A DNA stretch of 64,000 nucleotides from Lactococcus lactis (GCF_029023865.1 NZ_CP118969.1:1922001-1986000), one strand, 5' to 3'. Positions 35,599-45,693 are shown, numbered from the stretch's first letter. The notes: generated from the letters alone by a model not told the origin. A program made the numbers and translations.

Positions 35599-36090
35599 CT
35601 AAATAAGAGGTGAAATTCGAGTTAAAAGATAAGCACATAAAGGGATTTTTACTTCTTGAGCTGGAAAAAGCAAAGCATACTGCTTTCGATTTTGATTTGT
35701 TTCGGAAACCAACTCTTCTAAAGTTCCAAGTTTTGCTCCAAGTTCTGAGAAAGATTGACGTAAAGGATTTTTACTATATTTTCCCAATTCAGACAAAGGT
35801 AAACTTTTATTGGTCCGACTCCAGTCTTCATCTTTTTTTACTTCTTGCCAAAGTCGACAATATTGCTTTTCTTTATAATTTTCAATTGACATCCGAGTTC
35901 TTTGCGCTCGGTGCAAATGCTTAGAAAGAGACTCCATCTTTTCAGCAACTACCCAAACATCTCCATTTCCCCCCCTACAATAAAGTAAATCAAAAGATAA
36001 ATCAAAGCCTTTGACCTTAAAAATAGTCACATCTGTTGAAACATTATTCACCTTTTTCGAAGTTTGCATTTTCCTATTTTCATGTCCCAC
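35599..36090 (-). CDS. Hypothetical protein between prfA and the nitroreductase gene
   Basis: I do not recognise this protein of about 163 residues. It is soluble and basic, with RGGNGDVWVVAEKMESLSKHLHRAQRTR near 40-66 and many Lys/Glu. The reading frame stays open for about ten codons upstream of the GTG at 36090, reading FEFEDFVIREVGHEN, which looks coding, back to the prfA stop. No ATG, GTG or TTG is available there. So the true start is uncertain: GTG at 36090, ATG at 36069, or a rare start codon. It begins 35 bases after prfA and is probably in its operon. Confidence 0.6.
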   Translation of the reverse strand: MGHENRKMQTSKKVNNVSTDVTIFKVKGFDLSFDLLYCRGGNGDVWVVAEKMESLSKHLHRAQRTRMSIENYKEKQYCRLWQEVKKDEDWSRTNKSLPLSELGKYSKNPLRQSFSELGAKLGTLEELVSETNQNRKQYALLFPAQEVKIPLCAYLLTRISPLI

Positions 36091-36125
36091 TTCTCGAATA
36101 ACAAAATCTTCAAATTCAAAATTTA

Positions 36126-37199
36126 TTATTTATTTAATTCTTCTAATTTTTTAGTTTGGTCATAGACAATCAAAGCATCAATCACTTCATCCATTTTCCC
36201 AGATAAAATACTATCCAACTTTTGTAAAGTTAAGCCAATCCGGTGATCAGTCACACGGTTTTGTGGGAAATTGTAAGTTCTAATCCGCTCAGAACGATCC
36301 CCAGTTCCGACAGTTGATTTACGTTCTGCATTTTGCTTATCCAATTCAATTTGTTGATAGTAATCAAAGACTTTTGTATTCAACAATTTAATAGCTTTAT
36401 CCCGATTTTTTTGTTGCGTCCGTTCTTCTTGCATTTCCACTTTAATCCCAGTTGGTAAATGGACCATACGTACCGCAGTAGCAACCTTATTGACATTCTG
36501 TCCACCAGCACCAGAGGCATGGTAAATATCCACACGTAAATCTTTTTGGTCGATTGTCATCTCAAATTCTTCAACCTCAGGCATAACAAGAACAGTAGCC
36601 GTTGATGTATGGACCCGCCCTTGTGTTTCGGTTACAGGAACACGTTGTACTCGGTGAGCACCAGATTCATATTTCAATTTTGAATAAACAGATGGACCAG
36701 AAATTAAAGCTGAAACCTCTTTATATCCACCAATTCCGGTGATGTTTGCTTCCATAATTTCAAACTTCCAACCTTGTGATTCAGAAAAATGTTGGTACAT
36801 ATTCAACAAATCACCAGCAAAAAGTGCAGCTTCATCACCACCAGCAGCTCCACGAATTTCTAAAATAATATTTTTTCCATCATTTGGGTCTTTTGGCAAA
36901 AGCAAAATTTTGATTTCTTCTTCCAAAAGCTCTTTTTGTGATTTTGCTGATGAAAGTTCTTCTTTGAGCATTTCTTTCATATCATCATCAAGTCCACCTT
37001 CGCCAAGCATTTCTTCACTATCAGAAATTGTTTCAAGAACTTTTTTGTATTCATTATAAGTCGCTACTTTATCACGTAAATCTGCTTCTTCACGCGATAA
37101 TTCCATAAAACGCTTTGTATCCGAAACCACCTCAGGGTCAGACAATAACTCACCCAATTCTTCATATCTTCCAACTATTGATTCTAACTGATCAAACAT
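36126..37199 (-). CDS. prfA: Peptide chain release factor 1
   Basis: RF1 reads UAA and UAG and releases the finished chain. The 357-residue protein has a PxT-type recognition region and the GGQ loop [27 protein letters not shown] near 225-250, the hydrolytic motif. [17 protein letters not shown] near 305 is also conserved. ATG follows GGAAATAGAGA. It is in the conserved order tdk - YcxB-like - prfA - ... - prmC, and PrmC encoded downstream modifies its GGQ glutamine. Confidence 0.97.
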   Translation of the reverse strand: MFDQLESIVGRYEELGELLSDPEVVSDTKRFMELSREEADLRDKVATYNEYKKVLETISDSEEMLGEGGLDDDMKEMLKEELSSAKSQKELLEEEIKILLLPKDPNDGKNIILEIRGAAGGDEAALFAGDLLNMYQHFSESQGWKFEIMEANITGIGGYKEVSALISGPSVYSKLKYESGAHRVQRVPVTETQGRVHTSTATVLVMPEVEEFEMTIDQKDLRVDIYHASGAGGQNVNKVATAVRMVHLPTGIKVEMQEERTQQKNRDKAIKLLNTKVFDYYQQIELDKQNAERKSTVGTGDRSERIRTYNFPQNRVTDHRIGLTLQKLDSILSGKMDEVIDALIVYDQTKKLEELNK

Positions 37200-37216
37200 T
37201 TCTCTATTTCCTTTAA

Positions 37217-37660
37217 TTATTTTTTAGTTTGTAATGGTAAATTTTTGGCCATATTGACAAACGAATCCCATTGTGTCACATCTTGCAGCATGTCTTTTTT
37301 AAAAATCATCACTTGATTTCTACCTTGAAAAAAGTGCACACGATCTGAAAAAATTTCGACATTACGTACATTCATTTGAGCTTTAATTTGTTCCTCTGTC
37401 ACATACATATCAAGTTCTTGTGGCTTAAAATTTTTCAAAAAACGACTTTTCAATTGCCAATGTAAAAAAAGATTTCCTAAAACAAGAACAAGTAAAGCAG
37501 AAACAACCGGCCAAAGCCATTGCCCCTTACTCATAAATAAATTAATAACCAAAAAAATAAGCATAATTCCTGAAAAAACAAGCATCATCCGCTTGGTCAT
37601 TTGACCAAGAATTCTTTGATAATCCTCACCAGTAATCGTTCCTTTAAAATGATAAAACAT
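37217..37660 (-). CDS. YcxB-like membrane protein
   Basis: A 147-residue protein starting [17 protein letters not shown]. Two adjacent membrane helices lie near residues 28-45 and 49-66, and a beta-rich C-terminal part ([27 protein letters not shown]) ends the protein. This is the arrangement of YcxB-like / bacterial PH-type proteins. Function unknown. ATG follows GGGAGGAACTCG, a very strong site. It lies 17 bases upstream of prfA and 55 bases downstream of tdk, so it is probably in one operon. Confidence 0.75.
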   Translation of the reverse strand: MFYHFKGTITGEDYQRILGQMTKRMMLVFSGIMLIFLVINLFMSKGQWLWPVVSALLVLVLGNLFLHWQLKSRFLKNFKPQELDMYVTEEQIKAQMNVRNVEIFSDRVHFFQGRNQVMIFKKDMLQDVTQWDSFVNMAKNLPLQTKK

Positions 37661-37715
37661 CGAGTTCCTCCCTCTTGATATAAAGTCTGTTCGTGTAAAA
37701 TTCTAATCTTATTTT

Positions 37716-38285
37716 TTAAATTTCTGGCTTAAAATAATGTTTACGACAAACAGGAATATAGGTTTCGTTTCCACCAATCTGCAACTGTTCACCTTCATAA
37801 ACTGGTTTTCCATCAATTGTCCGAATCACCATTGTTGCCTTTTTACTACAATACCAACAAATTGTTTTAATTTCTTCGATTTTGTCCGCAAGCAAAAGTA
37901 AATATTTTGAGCCTTCAAAAAGCTCATTACGAAAATCATTTTTCAAACCAAAAGCCATGACTGGAACATTTAGTTCATCCACAACACGCGCAAAATCATA
38001 GACATGTTTTTTATTTAAAAATTGTGCCTCGTCAATCAGCACACAAAAAGGTTTAGCTGGCAGGCTGTTCACATAATCAAAAACAGACATTTCCTCATCA
38101 ATTGCGACAGCTTCAGCTTTCATCCCGATTCGACTAGCAACTGTCCCAACCCCTGCGCGTGTATCTAGACTAGAAGTCATTAATAAAACAGGCTTACCCT
38201 GTTCCTCATAATTATAAGCCACTTTCAAAATCTCAATTGATTTCCCTGAATTCATCGTCCCATATTTGAAATATAATTGCGCCAT
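37716..38285 (-). CDS. tdk: Thymidine kinase
   Basis: Tdk phosphorylates thymidine in nucleotide salvage. The 189-residue type II enzyme has the P-loop GTMNSGKS (9-16), VLIDEAQFL near 87 with the catalytic Glu, and [19 protein letters not shown], the lasso region, near 109. A zinc site is formed by CWYCSKKA and the terminal CRKH. ATG follows AAAAGGAAAAGTA. The leader is about 130 bases from a TGATATAAT promoter at 38424. A decayed copy of its start and leader lies at 49286-49345. Confidence 0.97.
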   Translation of the reverse strand: MAQLYFKYGTMNSGKSIEILKVAYNYEEQGKPVLLMTSSLDTRAGVGTVASRIGMKAEAVAIDEEMSVFDYVNSLPAKPFCVLIDEAQFLNKKHVYDFARVVDELNVPVMAFGLKNDFRNELFEGSKYLLLLADKIEEIKTICWYCSKKATMVIRTIDGKPVYEGEQLQIGGNETYIPVCRKHYFKPEI

Positions 38286-38423
38286 TACTTTTCCTTTTAT
38301 TTTTTAGCTTCTATACCATTGATATCAAAAGTTCTGTACTTCAAAATCTTTAAAGATTACTTCATAAACTTTCTCGATTTCTCTAATTTTTACTCAATGA
38401 GGTCAAATTAAAACACAACTTAA

Positions 38424-38432
38424 ATTATATCA
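38424..38432 (-). promoter_or_regulatory. Extended -10 promoter of tdk
   Basis: Minus strand TGATATAAT with TATAAT at 38424-38429, 138 bases before the tdk ATG. Confidence 0.55.
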
Positions 38433-38608
38433 TATTTCATTTATATTTTAACCCTTCTCTCTGCTTTATTAAACCTTCAAAGATTGGAAAGGTTACTTCA
38501 TTTAATGTATATCTTTATAATTTCTTAGCAATAAGGTCCTTTTATCTATTTTTTTATTTTTTTCTTGCACTCGAGATGAAAACACCTATTCTGGAATTTC
38601 TTAAAATA

Positions 38609-38641
38609 AAAAAACCAATATTTTTGTTATTGGCTTTTTTA
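38609..38641 (-). terminator. Terminator-like hairpin past ohr
   Basis: AACCAATA pairs with TATTGG-type arm around TTTTTGT; A and T tracts flank it, so it could act in either direction. It lies 170 bases after the ohr stop and directly precedes repeat copy D. Confidence 0.6.
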
Positions 38642-38720
38642 CTTTTAAAATTTCTAATAAGCTCCTCGCTGATTTTTGTATTTTAAATCCTGCATTAACT
38701 ATTGTTATCTTTTATTTTCA
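38634..38720 (+). repeat. Degenerate intergenic repeat, copy D
   Basis: GGCTTTTTTACTTTTAAAAT and, 40 bases on, TTTTTGTATTTTAAATCCTG and TGCATTAACTATTG align with the copies at 40545, 43724 and 49178. It follows a terminator hairpin as copies A and B do. Confidence 0.5.
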
Positions 38721-38812
38721 GTATATCATCAAAACAAAAAATAATAAGAGTTTTGTGCTCCCTAAACTTAGTAAAAAGTTTAATCTTGGAAAACTGATTT
38801 TAGAAAAATCTT

Positions 38813-39226
38813 TTAGATAGCCTTTATCGTTACTTCAATATTACCTTGAGTAGCGCGGGAATATGGGCAAGTTTTATGTGTTAGTTTCAAGAGTTCTTCT
38901 GTTTCTTCAGCACTCACTCCTTCGATATGTCCTGTAATATCAACTCCTAATACTACATCTGGAATTTCATTTTGACTTAAATTATAGAGAGAAACTGTAA
39001 CTTCAATAGTTGATTCACCCTCTATATTTTTTGATTTTTTAATATAGTCTAAAGCACTATTAAAACAAGCGCTATATCCTGCAGCAAATAATTGCTCTGG
39101 ATTTGTCGCTCCTTCAACCTTTCTGCCTGGTGCAATAATATCTAAATTAAAACTTTTATCTGGAGAATGGACTTCGCCATTTCGACCGCCAGTATTTATC
39201 ATTTTTGTAGAAAATATTTTTTTCAT
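38813..39226 (-). CDS. ohr: Organic hydroperoxide resistance protein (Ohr/OsmC)
   Basis: Ohr is a thiol peroxidase that reduces organic and lipid hydroperoxides. The 137-residue protein has the reactive Cys in EQLFAAGYSACFNSAL near 45-60 and the second Cys in THKTCPYSRATQGN near 118. TGGRNGEVHSPD near 11 supplies the conserved start. ATG at 39226 follows AAGGGGGATTTCA; an upstream in-frame start lies in the operator. Divergent from the MarR-type ohrR gene across a TACAAT-ATA-ATTGTA operator, the classical arrangement. Confidence 0.94.
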   Translation of the reverse strand: MKKIFSTKMINTGGRNGEVHSPDKSFNLDIIAPGRKVEGATNPEQLFAAGYSACFNSALDYIKKSKNIEGESTIEVTVSLYNLSQNEIPDVVLGVDITGHIEGVSAEETEELLKLTHKTCPYSRATQGNIEVTIKAI

Positions 39227-39249
39227 TGAAATCCCCCTTTTGTATTGTT

Positions 39250-39264
39250 TACAATATAATTGTA
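39250..39264. promoter_or_regulatory. OhrR operator
   Basis: TACAAT-ATA-ATTGTA is a perfect inverted repeat like the Bacillus OhrR site. Overlapping TATTGT/ACAATA (39243-39256) and ATTGTA/TACAAT (39259-39275) palindromes extend it, suggesting two dimers over the ohr promoter. Confidence 0.75.
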
Positions 39265-39280
39265 CTAAATACAATCACGT

Positions 39281-39308
39281 TTGACAAATATATAGATTCA
39301 GATATAAT
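39281..39308 (+). promoter_or_regulatory. Promoter of ohrR
   Basis: TTGACA (39281-39286), 16-base spacer, TATAAT (39303-39308), 19 bases before the ATG at 39327. Confidence 0.75.
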
Positions 39309-39326
39309 GAAATGATGGGAGAAAAT

Positions 39327-39758
39327 ATGACAGACAATATTCTTAGTAAGGAATTATGCTTTCAATTATACATTGCTTCAAAGGAAATTATAAAAAAATA
39401 TAATTCTTATTTAAATAGATATTCGCTTACTTATACTGGATTTATCGCTATGTTAGCAATTGAAAACGAGATGACAATAAATAAATTAGGCGATGAACTC
39501 TCTTTAGATTCTGGTACATTAAGCCCTCTACTAAAAAGATTGGAAGCAAAAGGATACATTATAAGAAAACGTTCTGATAAAGATGAAAGAAGTGTTGAGT
39601 TATTTCTCACAGATAAGGGAGCACAAGTTAAAAAGGAATTACCTTCTATCTCTCTTGAAATTGGTGACAGTTTAGTTTCTTGCAACGAGAATATTAATTA
39701 TGACTTACTTCTCTCGCAATTACTTACTTTAAATAAAAGTTTGAAAACAGAGATTTAA
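39327..39758 (+). CDS. ohrR: MarR-family organic peroxide sensor OhrR
   Basis: A 143-residue winged-helix repressor. The N-terminal LCFQLYIASKEIIKKYN carries the single peroxide-sensing Cys, as in OhrR. TINKLGDELSLDSGTLSPLLKRLEAKGYI near 51-79 is the recognition helix-turn-helix, and KRSDKDERSVELFLTDKG the wing. Oxidation of the Cys releases DNA and derepresses ohr. I use the ATG at 39327, which follows GGGAGAAAAT; an earlier in-frame ATG at 39312 lies on the likely transcript start. Confidence 0.92.
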   Translation: MTDNILSKELCFQLYIASKEIIKKYNSYLNRYSLTYTGFIAMLAIENEMTINKLGDELSLDSGTLSPLLKRLEAKGYIIRKRSDKDERSVELFLTDKGAQVKKELPSISLEIGDSLVSCNENINYDLLLSQLLTLNKSLKTEI

Positions 39759-39772
39759 ATATTTTTTATTTA

Positions 39773-39857
39773 TTATACATCTTTTACAGCCTGATCAGAT
39801 TTTGCTCGAATATCTTGAACTTCTCGCAATGCTTGATCATTGTCCTGTCCAATAATT
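39773..39857 (-). pseudogene. Decayed 3' end of an unidentified gene
   Basis: The minus strand reads IIGQDNDQALREVQDIRAK followed by SDQAVKDV and a TAA stop at 39773-39775. It looks like the C-terminal end of an amphipathic-helix protein, perhaps a flavoprotein, but no start or upstream frame remains: the preceding codons are broken. I infer a remnant left when the accessory block formed. Confidence 0.35.
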
Positions 39858-39913
39858 ATCCGCTAATGATTTGATATCAATACACGCATTAAAGACTATT
39901 GCAAAATTGGTGT

Positions 39914-39942
39914 TTGCTATGATTATTTTTTTATGCTATAAT
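39914..39942 (+). promoter_or_regulatory. Promoter of the GNAT gene at 39972
   Basis: TTGCTA (39914-39919), 17-base spacer, TATAAT (39937-39942), 30 bases before the ATG. Confidence 0.7.
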
Positions 39943-39971
39943 TTCTCAATCTTAAAATAGGAGAATGTAAG

Positions 39972-40505
39972 ATGAAATACTTTGTACGCCTTGCTACAGA
40001 GCAAGATAAACCCGCAGTTGCTAAATTCTATGATAATTCTTTACCATTGATTGATGAAAAACAAACGAGTTGGATAAAAAATATTTATCCCTCAATTGAT
40101 ACAGCTCTAAAAGCAATTGACTTATCTCAGCTCTTTGTTTGTTATGATTCAAATGATATTGTTTCAGGGACTGTGATTCTAAATAATCAATCAGATAAAG
40201 AGTATGAAAATATTACCTGGAGCACTCCAGAGCTTGATCCTAATCAAATATTGGTAATCCATACTTTAATTATAGATCCTAAAAAATTAAATCAAGGAAT
40301 TGCAAGTGCCATGATCAACTTTATTAAAGATTTTGGCAAAAGTAATAGTATGGTAACTATTAGATTAGATACTAATTTTAAAAATACACCTGCACAGAAA
40401 CTTTATGAAAAACATCAATTTGTATTTCGCGGGAGAACCAATCTCAAGAGCTTTGCTAACAAAGGATGGGACGATTGCGTATTTTATGAATTTTGTATTA
40501 AATAA
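39972..40505 (+). CDS. GNAT-family acetyltransferase
   Basis: A 177-residue N-acetyltransferase. VIHTLIIDPKKLNQGIASAMINFI near 95-118 is the acetyl-CoA-binding motif A, followed by IRLDTNFKNTPAQKLYEKHQFVFRG near 136-160 (motif B). The N-terminal EQDKPAVAKFYDNSLPLID resembles small-molecule or amino-acid acetylators. It has its own promoter, an AGGAG site and a terminator, so it is a single-gene unit within the AT-rich accessory stretch. Substrate unknown. Confidence 0.87.
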   Translation: MKYFVRLATEQDKPAVAKFYDNSLPLIDEKQTSWIKNIYPSIDTALKAIDLSQLFVCYDSNDIVSGTVILNNQSDKEYENITWSTPELDPNQILVIHTLIIDPKKLNQGIASAMINFIKDFGKSNSMVTIRLDTNFKNTPAQKLYEKHQFVFRGRTNLKSFANKGWDDCVFYEFCIK

Positions 40506-40523
40506 TTAAAAATATAAAAATAA

Positions 40524-40556
40524 GTAAAAACCACTATTTTTTTAGTGGTTTTTTAT
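40524..40556 (+). terminator. Terminator of the GNAT gene
   Basis: AAAAACCACTA pairs with TAGTGGTTTTT around a T-rich loop. The sequence after it (TTTATTTTATAAATTT) is repeated after the terminator at 43701. Confidence 0.85.
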
Positions 40557-40690
40557 TTTATAAATTTTCTTTTTTAACAATATTTTTTAATTTATTTTAA
40601 ATTCTACCCATTAAATTTTATTATGATTTCTTTAAATTCATTGCTACAAAGAGGACCAGTAATATTTGCATATTTGAACTGATTAAATAT
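40545..40690 (+). repeat. Degenerate intergenic repeat, copy A
   Basis: Starts at the terminator tail (GTGGTTTTTTATTTTATAAA) and continues with AATTTATTTTAAATTCTACC, CATTAAATTTTATTATG and a CAGTAATATTTGCATAT end. It aligns with copies B and C. It lies in the 531-base gap (40506-41036) that otherwise holds only the umuC promoter. Confidence 0.6.
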
Positions 40691-40946
40691 CTTTCTTAAA
40701 AATTGGAGTTTTCCTAAAACTTACATCAATTATTCTTAAATATTTTTATCTTCTGGTGTTTGTGGTCGTTTGCTTCAATATTTAAGTCACCATTACTATA
40801 TTCAAAATTTTGATAGATATTTTTTAAATAATGAATCAAATACAGAACTTCTTTGCCCTTCTCTAAATCTAACTATAGCAGAAAATAATCTCTTTTTTTG
40901 GGGGAAGGAACAAACTGAGATATTTTTTATCTTTTTACTATTTTTT

Positions 40947-40993
40947 CTGATATTATCCATTGATTAATGGTTTTTTTTAGAGTATAATATCAG
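40947..40993. promoter_or_regulatory. umuC promoter and flanking inverted repeat
   Basis: TTGATT (40960-40965), 17-base spacer and TATAAT (40983-40988) form the promoter. CTGATATTAT (40947-40956) and ATAATATCAG (40984-40993) are a perfect 10-bp inverted repeat bracketing it, the second arm covering the -10. Within lies CCATT-GATT-AATGG (40957-40970). A damage-inducible repressor such as HdiR is a likely ligand (inference). Confidence 0.7.
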
Positions 40994-41036
40994 ATAAACA
41001 GATGTTTTGTATTAAATATGTTACTGAAGGGGAGAG

Positions 41037-42503
41037 ATGGATAAACATAAATTAAATAACTTTTTTGACTACTCACTTGAACCTAGCAGAGCTATCCTTT
41101 TTGAAGATGTCAAATCAAATTACGCTTCTATTGAGTGCGTTCAACGAAATCTTAACCCTTTGACAACTTCTCTTTGCGTCATGAGTCGTGCAGATAACAC
41201 TAAAGGTTTAACGCTTGCCTCTAGTCCTACTTTTAAAAAAGTCTTTGGAATGAAAAACATAAGTCGTGCCAGTGATTTACCCTTTATTATTGAAACAAGG
41301 AAATTCAATTTCCCACAATGGTATCGAACACATACGGATATTTACGGACAACGGACTGAACCAACTTTGCAGCATGTCGCTTTCATCGAATCCTGGGCAA
41401 AACGAACATGGCTTGTTCCGCCTCAAATGCAGCTCTATGTAGATTATAAAATCAAAGTTACTGAAATTCTAACCAATTACACATCAATTGAAGAAATTCA
41501 CTCTTACTCAATTGATGAATCATTTTTAGATATCACAGAATCTCTTAACTTCTTCTATCCTGATATTAGAAACCGATATGAGCAAATGAATCTGATTGCT
41601 TTAGATTTACAACGTGAGATTTTGGATAAGTTAGGGCTTTATGTAACTGTAGGGATGGGTGATAATCCTCTACTTGCAAAACTTGCCATGGATAACTATA
41701 CCAAACATAATCAGAATATGAGAGCATTAATACGGTATGAAGATGTGCCTAGTAAACTCTGGACTCTTCCTAAGATGACTGACTTCTGGGGAATTGGAAA
41801 ACGAACTGAGAAACGTTTGAACAAGTTAGGAATCAGTTCTATTAAAGAGCTTGCAAATGCTGACCCTCTTCTCCTTAAACAAAAATTAGGCACAATTGGA
41901 CTCCAACATTTTTTCCATGCAAATGGAATTGATGAAAGTAATGTAAGGGAAAAATATATTCCTAAATCTTCTAGCTTCAGCAATTCTCAAATTCTACCTC
42001 GTGACTACCATAAACAAAAAGAAATAGAACTTGTGATTAAAGAAATGGCTGAAAACTTAGCGATAAGGCTAAGAAAGGGAGGAAGAATGGCAAGCAATCT
42101 TTCACTTTATGTGGGTGCTGCAGAAAGCTCTGAACACTCTTCTATTAAAATTTCACGCAATATTGAAGCAACACAAAATACAAAGGAACTGCAAGACCTC
42201 GCAATTCGTTTATTTCGTGAAAAATATCAAGGTGGAGCAGTAAGGCAAATAGGAATAAGTGGCAATCAACTCTCTGATAATTCGGTCAAACAACTTTCTT
42301 TATTTGAAACTGTTGAAGAAAATCAATCCAACGAAAAGCAGGAATCCCTTCAAAAAGCCATTGACGAAATCAGAGAAAAATTCGATTTTCTATCCATTCA
42401 AAAAGCAAGTAGTTTATCCGAAGGTTCACGTGTGATTTATCGAAATAAACTTATTGGAGGTCATGCAGCAAGTCAAAATAAGGAGGATAAAGATGTCAGT
42501 TGA
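41037..42503 (+). CDS. umuC: Y-family DNA polymerase (UmuC/ImpB/DinB type)
   Basis: An error-prone translesion polymerase of 488 residues. ILFEDVKSNYASIECVQR near 20-37 contains the first catalytic Asp, and SYSIDESFLDIT near 158-169 the catalytic Asp-Glu pair. FWGIGKRTEKRLNKLGI near 252-268 is the helix-hairpin-helix of the thumb. It matches the Gram-positive UvrX/UmuC group that is often paired with YolD. A short overlap with the YolD-like gene (start inside the umuC 3' end) indicates coupling. The 10-bp inverted repeat at the promoter suggests SOS control. A decayed piece of a second copy lies at 48969-49182. Confidence 0.92.
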   Translation: MDKHKLNNFFDYSLEPSRAILFEDVKSNYASIECVQRNLNPLTTSLCVMSRADNTKGLTLASSPTFKKVFGMKNISRASDLPFIIETRKFNFPQWYRTHTDIYGQRTEPTLQHVAFIESWAKRTWLVPPQMQLYVDYKIKVTEILTNYTSIEEIHSYSIDESFLDITESLNFFYPDIRNRYEQMNLIALDLQREILDKLGLYVTVGMGDNPLLAKLAMDNYTKHNQNMRALIRYEDVPSKLWTLPKMTDFWGIGKRTEKRLNKLGISSIKELANADPLLLKQKLGTIGLQHFFHANGIDESNVREKYIPKSSSFSNSQILPRDYHKQKEIELVIKEMAENLAIRLRKGGRMASNLSLYVGAAESSEHSSIKISRNIEATQNTKELQDLAIRLFREKYQGGAVRQIGISGNQLSDNSVKQLSLFETVEENQSNEKQESLQKAIDEIREKFDFLSIQKASSLSEGSRVIYRNKLIGGHAASQNKEDKDVS

Positions 42504-42843
42504 CCGTTCTTATAGTTCCTATGAAGTCATTCGAGCATATCAGGATAGAGGAATGATGAAATGGGGATCATTTGCGACCGGAGAGTTGACCGAGGCCCAA
42601 AATGCATTTGTTAAAGAGCAAAATAGTGATAAAATCTTACAACCTTTATCACATCACATTATACTTCATCTTCTCAACCAGTCATTTACTAATCAAGTAC
42701 AAGTCAAAATTAAATATCAATCTAAGGATAAAATAACTGAAGTTTTTGGTTTTGTATCAGAATTTATCAATAATCAAGTTAGAATAAAATCCACAGATAA
42801 AATTCACCTCATATCTATCGAAAAAATTATAAATATTTCATAA
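42493..42843 (+). CDS. YolD-like protein
   Basis: A 116-residue protein of the YolD-like family, usually encoded next to Y-family polymerases of Firmicutes and proposed to be a UmuD-like accessory factor. RGMMKWGSFATGELTEAQ near 18-36 is the family's N-terminal motif, and the beta-rich remainder (VKIKYQSKDKITEVFGFVSEF, NNQVRIKS) agrees. ATG at 42493 has AAGGAGGATAAAG upstream, within umuC, overlapping its last 11 bases. Thirteen further in-frame codons upstream are inside umuC and are not used. Confidence 0.85.
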   Translation: MSVDRSYSSYEVIRAYQDRGMMKWGSFATGELTEAQNAFVKEQNSDKILQPLSHHIILHLLNQSFTNQVQVKIKYQSKDKITEVFGFVSEFINNQVRIKSTDKIHLISIEKIINIS

Positions 42844-42849
42844 TTAATG

Positions 42850-42883
42850 AAAAAAGCATGTTATGTCCAAACATGCTTTTTTA
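42850..42883 (+). terminator. Terminator of umuC-yolD
   Basis: AAAAAGCATGTT pairs with AACATGCTTTTT around ATGTCCA; Ts follow. Confidence 0.9.
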
Positions 42884-42957
42884 TTACTATAGCTTCTTTG
42901 AATACAATAATTTCATAAATAAGAATAATTTTTAATATTTATTCAGATGACATCTCA

Positions 42958-42966
42958 TGATATAAT
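42958..42966 (+). promoter_or_regulatory. Extended -10 promoter of the AIM24-like gene
   Basis: TGATATAAT, 33 bases before the ATG at 43000. Confidence 0.6.
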
Positions 42967-42999
42967 TGTTTAAAGAATAAGTTCAAAAGGAGAAGATTT

Positions 43000-43698
43000 A
43001 TGGAATATCAACTAAGTTCAACATCAATGGCACCACTAGTGGAGATTAGTCTTGACAATAATGAAGAGATTCAAATTGAGTCTGGAGCGATGGTCTATCA
43101 TAACGCTGCTGTTAAACTTGAAGGAAAAATGAACAGCAATGGAAAAGGAGGACTTGGAGGTGCTTTAAAAGCTCTTGGTCGTTCAATTACAAGTGGAGAA
43201 AGTTTCTTTATTACTAAGGCAAGCGCAATAGGTGCAAATGGTAAAATTTCGCTTGCTCCTGCTAGCCTTGGTTCAATCAAGGAAATTCTTGTCGGTCAAG
43301 AACAGTGGAATCTTAACACAGGGGCATTCCTCGTTAGTGAGGGTGGTGTCCATTACATAATGGAACGTCAAAAATTAGATGGAGCATTATTTGGAGGAAC
43401 TGGTGGTCTTTTTGTGATGAAAACACAGGGCAGCGGAAAGATGTTAATCAGCGGTTACGGGGATATTGTAGAAATAGCTCTTGATGGAACAGAAGATTTT
43501 GTAGTTGATAATCAACATGTTTTAGCATGGACTGAATCTTTGAGTTATTCAATTGAAGTTGCTTCCGGAACATTTGGTTTTAAGACAGGAGAAGGGTTAG
43601 TTAATAAATTTCGAGGTAAGGGAAAAATCCTGATTCAAAGTAGAAATGTTGAAGCCCTCGCACAGTCAATCATTCCATTCATACCAAGTAAAGGATAA
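43000..43698 (+). CDS. AIM24/TIGR00266-family protein
   Basis: A 232-residue beta-rich protein of the AIM24/TIGR00266 family. EIQIESGAMVYHNAAVKLEGKMN near 27-50 is the entry motif, GGALKALGRSITSGESFFITKASA near 53-75 the glycine-rich core, and DNQHVLAWTESLSYSIEVASG near 170 the conserved C-terminal block. The family forms large homo-oligomers; its bacterial role is unknown. ATG follows AAAAGGAGAAGATTT. Monocistronic with a clear terminator. Confidence 0.88.
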   Translation: MEYQLSSTSMAPLVEISLDNNEEIQIESGAMVYHNAAVKLEGKMNSNGKGGLGGALKALGRSITSGESFFITKASAIGANGKISLAPASLGSIKEILVGQEQWNLNTGAFLVSEGGVHYIMERQKLDGALFGGTGGLFVMKTQGSGKMLISGYGDIVEIALDGTEDFVVDNQHVLAWTESLSYSIEVASGTFGFKTGEGLVNKFRGKGKILIQSRNVEALAQSIIPFIPSKG

Positions 43699-43700
43699 AT

Positions 43701-43731
43701 AAAAAGTCACTAAACTTTAGTGGCTTTTTAT
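43701..43731 (+). terminator. Terminator of the AIM24-like gene
   Basis: AAAAAGTCACTA pairs with TAGTGGCTTTTT (one G-T), T tail. The tail leads directly into repeat copy B. Confidence 0.85.
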
Positions 43732-43890
43732 TTTATAAATTTCCTTATTTTTCAATAATATCTTGTTGTTTTATGTATTTTAAATTTTGCACACTATTTT
43801 CACACTAAATTTTATTTTAGTTTCTATCGTATATTGCTACACTAACATTCAGTAATAATTCTATATCTTAAATTGGTTTTGAACATTCTT
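43724..43890 (+). repeat. Degenerate intergenic repeat, copy B
   Basis: CTTTTTATTTTATAAATTTC, TTTTATGTATTTTAAATTTT and CACTAAATTTTATTTTAG are shared with copies A and C. It lies in the 474-base gap 43699-44172, whose remainder (44043 onward) contains an open but unrecognised frame on the plus strand and no clear gene. Confidence 0.6.
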
Positions 43891-44172
43891 TAGTTATTCT
43901 AATACATTCAAATCTTTTTATTTATTGAAATGCCACGAACTGAAATATCATTATATAAACTAAAATATAAATAAAAACAAAATTTCTGGCACTTGATTAT
44001 CTTAAGCTTGTATTTCTAATAATACTGTGATTTTCGTAGAGACCGAAAAGCCAAAGCTTTGGAACCTCTTGGACTTTTAAATATCGACGGAAATCTAAGT
44101 TCAATTGGGTATAAAAGCATAGTCAAATTTCGGACTAACTTACTCTGTTTTAAACTTCGAAATAGAACCATT

Positions 44173-45693
<1,521 letters not shown>

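Larger units (their letters stand above)
38286..38812. other. Gene-free spacer between tdk and ohr
   Basis: This 527-base gap holds the tdk leader and promoter, the ohr terminator near 38609-38640, and one copy of the degenerate repeat (from about 38634). I see no convincing gene. From here the sequence becomes AT-richer and loses the TTACTGACAG word. Confidence 0.6.

Noticed and set aside
40770-40967. 65-codon plus-strand frame upstream of umuC
   Set aside because: No ribosome site, irregular composition rich in Phe/Leu/Asn from AT-rich spacer DNA, and it overlaps the umuC promoter region.
42454-42492. Upstream extension of the YolD-like gene
   Set aside because: It lies in umuC coding sequence, and the AAGGAGG site directs initiation at 42493.
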